Shown here: piece after piece, positions 44,435-51,155 of the stretch
How positions within the stretch are numbered: the first letter of the stretch is position 1
Layout of the letters: every line of letters starts with the position of its first letter
Source: Planctomycetota bacterium
Lineage (GTDB): Bacteria; Planctomycetota; UBA1135; GCA-002686595
Assembly (NCBI GenBank): GCA_012960475.1
Contig: DUBE01000044.1
Span: forward strand, 1 to 64,000
Direction of reading: 5' to 3'
Length of the DNA stretch: 64,000 nt
Program-made: the position numbers and the translations under genes
Notes under the pieces: generated by a model
The model's database searches: none
Told to the model about the DNA's origin: nothing
Seen by the model: the letters and a program-made list of their open reading frames with translations, nothing else

Positions 44435-46008
44435 TCGGGTTGCTTCTAGTTCGGTCCTTGGGGATGATGGGGGTGTGCGCCCTTGGCCTGGCAAGCGTGC
44501 CGGCTCTGGATGTGCCGGGAGAAGGCATCGCGCGGGTGGCGAGTTCCGAAGCGGATTCCCTCGGGGAGGATGCAGGGGAGCAGGACCCCAACACCCTTGT
44601 CCCCGGGGCGGGACTGGATCATCCCCAGCCCAACATCGTGATCGTGTTCATGGATGACATGGGTTGGGGCGATCTCTCTTGCCAAGGGGAAACCCGCTGG
44701 AGGACGCCGCGCATGGATCAGCTGGCCGAGGAAGGCGTGCGCTTCACGCGCTTCTATGTGAGTCAGCCGGTCTGTTCTGCCTCGCGCGCTTCATTGCTCA
44801 CCGGTTGCTACTCCAACCGGGTTTCCATTCATGGGGCCCTTGGTCCGAGCATTCGCTATGGGTTAGCCCTCGAAGAAACCACCATTGCTGAAATGCTCAA
44901 GGACGAAGGCTACGCCACGGCGCTCTTTGGCAAGTGGCACTTGGGACATCTGGCGCCCTACCTGCCCACTCGTCACGGATTCGACGAGTATTATGGCCTG
45001 CCCTACTCCAATGACATGTGGCGCTTTCACCCGGTGTCCCCCAATGCCTGGGCGCCCCTGCCTTTGATTCGAGGGGAAGAGATCGTGGATTTGGACCCGG
45101 ACCAGACCACCATGACCCGGGCACTGACCCTGCGCGCGGTGGACTTCATCGAGAAGAAGTCCGCTGCCGGCGAGCCCTTCTTTCTGTACCTGGCCCATTC
45201 CATGCCCCATGTGCCGATTTTTGCATCCCTGCCATTCAAGGGCCGGGGTCCGATTCCCTACGCCGACACCGTGCGCGAATTGGATTGGAGTGTGGGGGAG
45301 GTCTTGGACGCCTTGGATCGGACCGGCAGCGCGCAGAACACTTTTGTCTTGGTGACTTCGGACAATGGACCCTGGCTCAGCTACGGGGAACACGCGGGGA
45401 CCACCGGCGGATTGCGCGAGGGCAAGGGCACAACATTCGAGGGCGGCGTGCGCGTGCCCGCAATTGTTCGTTTCCCCGGGCGTATTCCAGCGGGGCAGGT
45501 GGTGGACGAGCCATTGATGACCATCGATGTGTTGCCCACTTTGGCTGAGGTTGTGGGTGCCGAGTTGCCCGAGCTGCCTATTGATGGGCGCAGCGCCTGG
45601 GATCTCTTCCAAGCAAAGCCAGGCGCTCGATCGCCCCAGGAGTTCTATGGACTCTGGTACGGCAACAATGATCTGGAAGCGGTGATCAGCGGCCGCTGGA
45701 AGCTGCACCTGCCCCACAAGTACCGTTCGCTGGAAGGACGCCCCGGTGGCCGCGGTGGAATCCCGAGCAAGTACAACTACGGTCTCTCTACGCCACTGGC
45801 TCTCTATGACCTGATTGCGGACCCCGGGGAGAGGACCGATGTTTCAGATCAGAATCCCGAGGTCCTGGCCCGCATGCTCGCTCATGCGGACGACCTGCGC
45901 ACACGCCTGGGGGACAACCTGACCAAGACCAAGGGCAGCGAGCAGCGCGCTCACGGCAAACCCGTGCCCAAGGTCAGCGCGGGGGGGGGGATTCCCCGGC
46001 GGAGGTAG
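44431..46008 (+). CDS. Exported sulfatase with C-S-A-S-R active site
   Basis: A 525-residue arylsulfatase-type enzyme, GTG start at 44431. It has an N-terminal signal region (VRSLGMMGVCALGLASVPA) and a ~40-residue linker. The sulfatase fold begins with NIVIVFMDDMGWGDLS. The signature is VCSASRASLLTG with Cys115; Ala replaces the usual Pro of C-x-P-x-R, a variant accepted in the C-x-(P/A)-x-R consensus. FGKWHLGH (Lys, His) and VTSDNGPWLSYGEHAG complete the active site. Start overlaps the helical protein's stop by 4 nt. Confidence 0.92.
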   Translation: MIGLLLVRSLGMMGVCALGLASVPALDVPGEGIARVASSEADSLGEDAGEQDPNTLVPGAGLDHPQPNIVIVFMDDMGWGDLSCQGETRWRTPRMDQLAEEGVRFTRFYVSQPVCSASRASLLTGCYSNRVSIHGALGPSIRYGLALEETTIAEMLKDEGYATALFGKWHLGHLAPYLPTRHGFDEYYGLPYSNDMWRFHPVSPNAWAPLPLIRGEEIVDLDPDQTTMTRALTLRAVDFIEKKSAAGEPFFLYLAHSMPHVPIFASLPFKGRGPIPYADTVRELDWSVGEVLDALDRTGSAQNTFVLVTSDNGPWLSYGEHAGTTGGLREGKGTTFEGGVRVPAIVRFPGRIPAGQVVDEPLMTIDVLPTLAEVVGAELPELPIDGRSAWDLFQAKPGARSPQEFYGLWYGNNDLEAVISGRWKLHLPHKYRSLEGRPGGRGGIPSKYNYGLSTPLALYDLIADPGERTDVSDQNPEVLARMLAHADDLRTRLGDNLTKTKGSEQRAHGKPVPKVSAGGGIPRRR

Positions 46009-46034
46009 GGCAGTGTTTTTCGCATGCACCATAT

Positions 46035-46040
46035 TAGACT
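46035..46040 (+). promoter_or_regulatory. Possible leaderless-type -10 box of the SDR gene
   Basis: TAGACT (T-A-N3-T) ends 5 nt before the ATG at 46046, the spacing of leaderless promoters in Actinobacteria. There is no ribosome binding site upstream of the ATG. This supports a foreign origin for the patch. Confidence 0.35.
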
Positions 46041-46045
46041 GGGGC

Positions 46046-46816
46046 ATGCAAAAAACCGTCCTTGTCGTGGGTGCCTCCACTGGAATTGGCCGAAATTGCG
46101 CCTTGGATTTGGCCCAGTGCGGTTGGAAAGTGTTGGCTTCAGTCCGCAATCCAAATGATGCGCCATGCCATGAGCAAATCACCGAAATCCTGCTGGATGT
46201 CACCGAGGATTGCCTATCTCTCGGTGAACTGGAATTGGACGCGGTGGTTTATAACGCCGGCATTGTGGTGGCTGGTCCTTTAGAACTGATTCCTGAATCC
46301 ACCTTCAACCATCAGCTAGACGTCAATTTACTTGGCGCCATGCGGGTAGTCCGCGCCACAATGCCCACTTTGCGACAACACCGCGGCCGCATGGTTTTCG
46401 TTGGTTCTATTTCGGGCCGGGTGGCCACTCCGCTGACCGGTGCTTACAACATTTCCAAATTTGGATTGGCGGGTCTTAGTGATGCCCTTCGGCGCGAAGT
46501 ACGCAACCAAGGCGTCCAGGTGGCATGTATAGAACCGGGTGCCGTAGATACCCCTATTTGGGATAAGTCTCGCCATGCCGCCGCCGAAGTTTTTGCGACA
46601 ACCGATTTCGGCCCTTACACAGCCGGTATGGGAAAAATTGAACGTGAATCTGCTGCTGCGGCAAAACGTGCGATTGCACCGCACCATGTCAGCCGTGCCA
46701 TCCGCAGAGCCCTTACTGCCCGACGCTGCAAAGCCAGATACTTGGTGGGTGTAGATGCACGCATCGGTGCTTTCATGCAAAGATTTTGCCCCACCCTGCT
46801 CGACAGGTTGCTCTAG
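46046..46816 (+). CDS. Short-chain dehydrogenase/reductase of foreign composition
   Basis: A 256-residue SDR. The cofactor motif is LVVGASTGIGRN (T/S-G-x3-G-I-G), VVYNAGIVVAG is the NAG motif, and the catalytic Ser and Y-x3-K are FVGSISGRV and AYNISKFGLAG. Its substrate is unknown. Codon use differs from the neighbours: TTA, AAT and ATA-type codons appear and GC is clearly lower. Its stop overlaps the stop of the convergent Lrp fragment in a shared CTAG. The start at ATG 46046 follows a TANNNT box with no ribosome binding site. Confidence 0.88.
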   Translation: MQKTVLVVGASTGIGRNCALDLAQCGWKVLASVRNPNDAPCHEQITEILLDVTEDCLSLGELELDAVVYNAGIVVAGPLELIPESTFNHQLDVNLLGAMRVVRATMPTLRQHRGRMVFVGSISGRVATPLTGAYNISKFGLAGLSDALRREVRNQGVQVACIEPGAVDTPIWDKSRHAAAEVFATTDFGPYTAGMGKIERESAAAAKRAIAPHHVSRAIRRALTARRCKARYLVGVDARIGAFMQRFCPTLLDRLL

Positions 46817-46945
46817 AGGTCGAGGGGTTTTCGGATATGCTCAAAAATGAGCGAGGTTTCTAAATGGTCCACCTCAGGCCGGGCAGTGAATTGATCCAAA
46901 GCTAAATCCCGCAGGTGGTCGGCATCACGCACCGCCCGCGCGGGC
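46813..46945 (-). pseudogene. 3' fragment of an Lrp/AsnC-family regulator (effector domain end)
   Basis: Read on the minus strand from about 46945 to TAG at 46813-46815, the frame gives AVRDADHLRDLALDQF, then TARPEVDHLETSLIFEH and IRKPLDL. This is the typical end of an AsnC_trans_reg domain (…DADHL…PEV…TSL…). No helix-turn-helix or start is present upstream; sequence beyond about 46950 changes character to high GC. It is therefore a truncated gene carried in with the SDR, in a convergent arrangement. Confidence 0.7.
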
Positions 46946-47095
46946 AAGGGGCCTTCCTGAATGGTATCCAGAGTACAAGAGCAGTGCGGGCCGGGCCGGT
47001 GGGCCGCATGTACTTGTCCACCTCTTCCCAGCTGCTCTCCAGATCGTTCGCTGCGCTCTTGAAGTCGCGTTTGGGAGTATCGCGTAGACCAGAGG
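46946..47095. other. Junction region with unexplained open stretch
   Basis: High-GC sequence between the foreign patch and the third sulfatase. On the minus strand a frame over about 47085-46990 reads RDTPKRDFKSAANDLESSW, then EEVDKYMRP, a plausible helical protein segment, but it has no start, and it is out of frame with the Lrp fragment. It may be the remnant of a gene disrupted when the patch was inserted. I do not recognise it. Confidence 0.35.
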
Positions 47096-48610
47096 CTACT
47101 TCTTGTTGTCTACCGGCTTGTCGATTCCCGGCAAGGGGAACTGCTTCGATGGAGTTCGTGAGGACTCGAGCAGGGCCACCATGCGCGCCAGGACCTCGGG
47201 TCTGGACCTGGCCAGGTTCTTGGCTTCGGCGGGGTCCGCTTCCAGGTCATAGAGTTCAGTTTCCAGGTTTCCCTTGCGCAGTTTTCTGCGTACGGCCTTC
47301 CAGCGGCCCGCTCGTAGGGCCTGTTGGCCGGCATATTCGAAGTAGAGCGCTTCGTGCTCTGCTTGCTCGCCCTTGTTCTCAAGGGTTGGCACCAAAGAGA
47401 TCCCGTCCAGTCCCTGTGGGCACTTTGTTCCAGCCACCTCCAGGAGAGTCGGCATCCAATCCTGGAAAGAGCTGATCAGGTCCGAACTGCGACCCGCTTC
47501 GATGTGGCCGGGCCAACGCACCAGGGTCGGGACTTTCAGGCCTCCTTCATATACCGAACACTTCAAGCCACGCATTCCGGCGGCACTCTTGAAGAAGGTC
47601 GAGTCCGTGCCGCCGTTGAAGGTTGGGCCGTTGTCGCTCGTGAAGACCACGATGGTGTTGTCTCGTAGGTCGAGTTCGTCCAGGGTTGCCAGCACTCGGC
47701 CCACCTCGCGATCCAGGTGCGCCACCATGGCGGCGTAGGCGGCGCGGGGACGGGGATGGGGCAGATAACCTTTTTGCCCCAGGTACGGCTTCTCGTCCCA
47801 TTCCCTTGGAAACGCATCCAGATCCTGCGGGGGTGCTTGCAAGGCAGCGTGGGGAATGGGGGAAGCGTAGTACAAGAAGAAGGGCTCGTTCCGGTGATCG
47901 CGCACGAATGAGACCGCGTCTTCAAGCATTACATCGTGGGCATAGATCGCTCCGTTGTAGCGCTCCCAATACTCGGCTTCCGTGTCCAGGGGGTCCTTGA
48001 GTTTGTGGTGTGCGTCGAACCACTTGTTGCCCGGCAAGTCCATTCGTTCCCCGTCGCACCAAAGGTGCGTGGGGTAATGGTTGTGGGCGATTCGTTGGCA
48101 GAGGTAGCCGCAAAAGTGATCGAAGCCTTGTTTTTCGGGCGCACCCGTGGTGCCCGGTCCCCCCAGGCCCCACTTTCCGACACCGCCGGTGGCGTAGCCG
48201 CTGGCTTGCAGTCTTCGGGCGAGAGTGGCCGTGTCTGTGGCCAGGGGCCATTGGCCTTCCGGCTGGTCCTCGCCCCAGCCGCCATTCTCCCAGTTGTTCC
48301 GCACCTGGGCGTGGCCCGTGTGCAGGCCGGTCAAGAGCACGCAACGACTGGGGGCGCAGACCGGGCTGCCCGAGTAGTGGTTGGTGAAGATCATTCCGTC
48401 CCGGGCCAGGGAGTCGATGTTGGGGGTTGGGATCAGTTCCTGCCCGAAGGCTCCCACTTCCCCATAGCCCAGGTCATCGGCCATGAAAAAGACGATGTTG
48501 GGGGGGCGCCGGGGCGGGCCCTCCTGCCCTTTCACCTGGGCCGCAATACCCAAGCTGACACATCCCAGCCAGGCCAAGAGACTCAGCAACCCATGATTGG
48601 TCTTCATCAT
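47096..48610 (-). CDS. Exported sulfatase (C-A-P-S-R)
   Basis: A 504-residue sulfatase. Signal peptide LLSLLAWLGCVSLGIAA, then NIVFFMADDLGYGEVG with the metal-binding Asp pair. The formylglycine signature is VCAPSRCVLLTG (Cys85), GVGKWGLGG gives the Lys, and FTSDNGPTFNGG the last metal ligands. ATG 48610 follows GAGGA with 6-nt spacing and overlaps the stop of the phosphopantetheinyl transferase gene (ATGA); ATG 48616 and ATG 48607 are alternatives. It lies on the opposite strand to the other two sulfatases. Substrate unknown. Confidence 0.93.
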   Translation of the reverse strand: MMKTNHGLLSLLAWLGCVSLGIAAQVKGQEGPPRRPPNIVFFMADDLGYGEVGAFGQELIPTPNIDSLARDGMIFTNHYSGSPVCAPSRCVLLTGLHTGHAQVRNNWENGGWGEDQPEGQWPLATDTATLARRLQASGYATGGVGKWGLGGPGTTGAPEKQGFDHFCGYLCQRIAHNHYPTHLWCDGERMDLPGNKWFDAHHKLKDPLDTEAEYWERYNGAIYAHDVMLEDAVSFVRDHRNEPFFLYYASPIPHAALQAPPQDLDAFPREWDEKPYLGQKGYLPHPRPRAAYAAMVAHLDREVGRVLATLDELDLRDNTIVVFTSDNGPTFNGGTDSTFFKSAAGMRGLKCSVYEGGLKVPTLVRWPGHIEAGRSSDLISSFQDWMPTLLEVAGTKCPQGLDGISLVPTLENKGEQAEHEALYFEYAGQQALRAGRWKAVRRKLRKGNLETELYDLEADPAEAKNLARSRPEVLARMVALLESSRTPSKQFPLPGIDKPVDNKK

Positions 48611-49230
48611 TCGCATTCCTCTTCGCTCCAGGGATCAAACGCAAGTTCCGTCTCGTTCCAATCGTACTGTACCTCGGGAGTATCCACGGTCACTGCGAAG
48701 AGGCTCTTTCCCTTGCGCTTCTGAATCACCCGCCAGTCCTTGCCTTCCAGGCACAGGGAGAGTTCTGCCCCCTCGCGTCCCCGGATCTTGCAGCGCGAGA
48801 GTCCACCGATCCCGATTCCCGTGGCCTTGAGCACGGCTTCCTTGGCGCACCAACCTCGGGTGAAGGCCAAGGCCTCACCGTTGCCTTCAAGCAGATCTCG
48901 TTCGGCTCCATCCAGGATGCGCTCGATCATCTCTCGACGGCGAAGAGTTATTTGTTCCGTGTCGATGCCCACAGGAACCTGGGCCACAACTGCCGCGACA
49001 AAATGCGCGTCATGGGTCACGGACCAGTACCAGCCGTCCTTGGGCAGAGGCCGTCCGCCTTCCTCTTCCTGTTCCCAGGGACCGCCCGGTGCTCCGGCTC
49101 GGGCAGCTGCCATGGCGAGGGCCTCGCGGGAAGCGGTTCGTTGAATCAAAACTTTTTCGCGCCCCTTAAGGGGCGCGACTGGAGTTTGCAGGACACAAAT
49201 GTGTGCAGCGATTTGACTTCTTGAGGACAT
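48607..49230 (-). CDS. 4'-phosphopantetheinyl transferase (Sfp/AcpT type)
   Basis: A 207-residue enzyme that attaches the phosphopantetheine arm of CoA to the serine of carrier proteins. The two family motifs are present: VPVGIDTEQI (Mg-binding Asp) and GWCAKEAVLKATG (W-x-x-K-E-A-x-x-K). WSVTHDAHFVAAVV is the third block. It is longer than AcpS and of the Sfp class. The ACP of the lipid cluster at 58.7 kb is a plausible substrate, 9.5 kb away on the same strand (inference). ATG 49230 is preferred; the frame upstream lacks homology. Confidence 0.9.
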   Translation of the reverse strand: MSSRSQIAAHICVLQTPVAPLKGREKVLIQRTASREALAMAAARAGAPGGPWEQEEEGGRPLPKDGWYWSVTHDAHFVAAVVAQVPVGIDTEQITLRRREMIERILDGAERDLLEGNGEALAFTRGWCAKEAVLKATGIGIGGLSRCKIRGREGAELSLCLEGKDWRVIQKRKGKSLFAVTVDTPEVQYDWNETELAFDPWSEEECE

Positions 49231-49312
49231 GGGCTTAGAGAGTAGCGTACTTCTCGGTGCCGCAGGGCCTGGTTCCCTATGTCCCTTTGAATCCTGATTG
49301 CGGACCTTGAGT

Positions 49313-49804
49313 ATGATCCCCATGCACATCGAAAATCTGATTGAAGAGGTCCTCAAGGGATACAGCCTGCAGCTGGAAGGCATCCACGGGATTCCCCATT
49401 GGCGCCGGGTGAGGGACAATGGTCTGTTCTTGGCGGTAAGAACTGGCGCTGATCCCCAGGTGGTCGAGTTGTTCTCGGTCTATCACGATTGCAGGCGCTT
49501 GAATGATGGACATGATCCAGGCCACGGCGCACGCGGGGCTCAGCTGGCGGTAGAAATGCGCGGTGAGTGGTTCGAGATCGAGGATGAGCCCTTCGAGCAT
49601 CTTCTGATTGCATGCAGGGCCCATACCGCGGGTCTGACCGAGGCCCATCCCACGGTGCAGACCTGCTGGGACGCGGATCGTTTGGACCTTGGCCGGGTGG
49701 GGGTCATGCCCCGGGCAGAGCGGCTCTGCACCGAGGCGGCCAAGGATCCCGAGACCATCAAGTGGGCCCTGGCTCGTAGTTGGAGCGGCTGGGATCAAGG
49801 CTAG
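49313..49804 (+). CDS. HD-domain phosphohydrolase-like protein
   Basis: A 163-residue protein of the HD superfamily. HGIPHWRRV (His25, His29), VYHDCRR (His58, Asp59) and the following GHDPGHG, together with the late CWDADRLDLGRVG (Asp), follow the HD-type metal-binding order. Relatives hydrolyse nucleotides, but no specific subfamily is evident. Start ATG 49313 or 49322. Stands alone, divergent from the phosphopantetheinyl transferase gene. Confidence 0.75.
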   Translation: MIPMHIENLIEEVLKGYSLQLEGIHGIPHWRRVRDNGLFLAVRTGADPQVVELFSVYHDCRRLNDGHDPGHGARGAQLAVEMRGEWFEIEDEPFEHLLIACRAHTAGLTEAHPTVQTCWDADRLDLGRVGVMPRAERLCTEAAKDPETIKWALARSWSGWDQG

Positions 49805-49940
49805 GGGGAGGTCAGCAGGGCGCGAGAGCGGGTTCATTGCGCCGGGTGCGGCCTGTAGGGATCATTCTGACGCCTGCTGGAGAGGACCAGTGGATGGGGC
49901 GCGGCCGTGAGCATCCCCAGCAGTTATTCTGCCTTGACCC

Positions 49941-51155
49941 ATGCGCGTTCTTCATTTCTTGACCCAGCGGCCCGGGTGGACCGGGAGCGGGACCACCTTG
50001 CATGCCTTGGTGCAGTGGGGCCGGCAGCAAGGGCTCGAGCAACGCGTGCTGTGCCTATTGCCTGTGGGAGAAGATGTGCCGAGCGTAGGGGGCCTTGACC
50101 CCGCGCATCTGCAAGTGATCCGCTGCGGCGAGGGCGGCGAATTGCCCTTTGCGATTCCAGGCATGAGCGATGTGATGCCCTATGTCAGCACGGTTTTTGG
50201 TGAGATGGATGCTGAGCAGTTGGAGGTCTACGGGCAGGTGCTGGGGACGCGCCTGGCAAGCAGCCTGAACGAGTTTCAGCCCGATGTGATTCATGCCCAT
50301 CACGCTTGGATTGGAGCTGGGATCGCTTGCGAGTTGGCGGGTTCGGTTCCGGTGATTGTCCACGGTCACGGTACGGGGCTGCGCCAGATGGGGCTGCTGC
50401 CGCGCTTGGCAGAGGGCGTGCGCGCGGCTCTATCAAGGATTACCGCTGTGTGTGTGCTGCATGAGCAACACGCCGAGGACTATGCCCGGGTGCTTGCGCT
50501 GGATGAGGGACAGGTGCACATAGTGGGTGCGGGTTTTGATCAGGAGATCTTTGTGCCTGGGTCTTCCCCAGCACCAAGGGGCAGGTTGCTCTTTGCGGGC
50601 AAGTGGGCCGCTGCCAAGGGGCTCGGGCCTCTGCTTACGGCTTTCAGCCAACTGAGGTCTCAGCGGCCAGAAATCGAGCTTGCCATTGCGGGAGCTGGCA
50701 GCGGCGAAGAGGGACGCCGGCTGGAACAGCGTCTGGAAAATACTCCTGGGGTGTGTTCGCTGGGGCGCTTGCGGCCTCCGGACCTCGCCGAGGCAATGGT
50801 CCAGAGTCAGGTGCTGGTTCTGCCGAGCCTTTTTGAGGGCCTGCCGCTGGTGCTGGTGGAAGCAGCGGCCTCGGGCTGTCGTTTGGTTTGCACTGATCTG
50901 CCTGGAGTGCGTTCCGGGTTGTCCGAAGCCCTTGGGGATCGACTGCATCTGTGTCCCATGCCAGAACTCGTGGGACCCGATTCCTTGGCTCCGGGTGCCG
51001 AGGCGGGCTTCGTGCAGAATCTGGAAGCGACCTTGGCCGAGGCCTTGGACGCGGGTCCAGCGCCCCCCGTGACGCTGCAGACATGCGCTCCCTTTGCCTG
51101 GACAAGGGTGGCCGAACGGGTGCACCGTGTATGGCTGGGAGTCGTGCCGACCTAG
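49941..51155 (+). CDS. Glycosyltransferase family 4-like protein
   Basis: A 404-residue GT-B retaining glycosyltransferase. N-terminal half: VLHFLTQRPGWTGSGTTLHALV and DVIHAHHAWIGAGIA. C-terminal donor half: GRLLFAGKWAAAKGLGPLLTAF and the E-x7-E motif FEGLPLVLVEAAASG. It probably transfers a sugar from a nucleotide donor to a surface glycan or lipid at the inner face of the membrane. It has no clustered polysaccharide genes. Its stop overlaps the stop of the convergent lipoprotein gene within CTAG. Confidence 0.92.
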   Translation: MRVLHFLTQRPGWTGSGTTLHALVQWGRQQGLEQRVLCLLPVGEDVPSVGGLDPAHLQVIRCGEGGELPFAIPGMSDVMPYVSTVFGEMDAEQLEVYGQVLGTRLASSLNEFQPDVIHAHHAWIGAGIACELAGSVPVIVHGHGTGLRQMGLLPRLAEGVRAALSRITAVCVLHEQHAEDYARVLALDEGQVHIVGAGFDQEIFVPGSSPAPRGRLLFAGKWAAAKGLGPLLTAFSQLRSQRPEIELAIAGAGSGEEGRRLEQRLENTPGVCSLGRLRPPDLAEAMVQSQVLVLPSLFEGLPLVLVEAAASGCRLVCTDLPGVRSGLSEALGDRLHLCPMPELVGPDSLAPGAEAGFVQNLEATLAEALDAGPAPPVTLQTCAPFAWTRVAERVHRVWLGVVPT

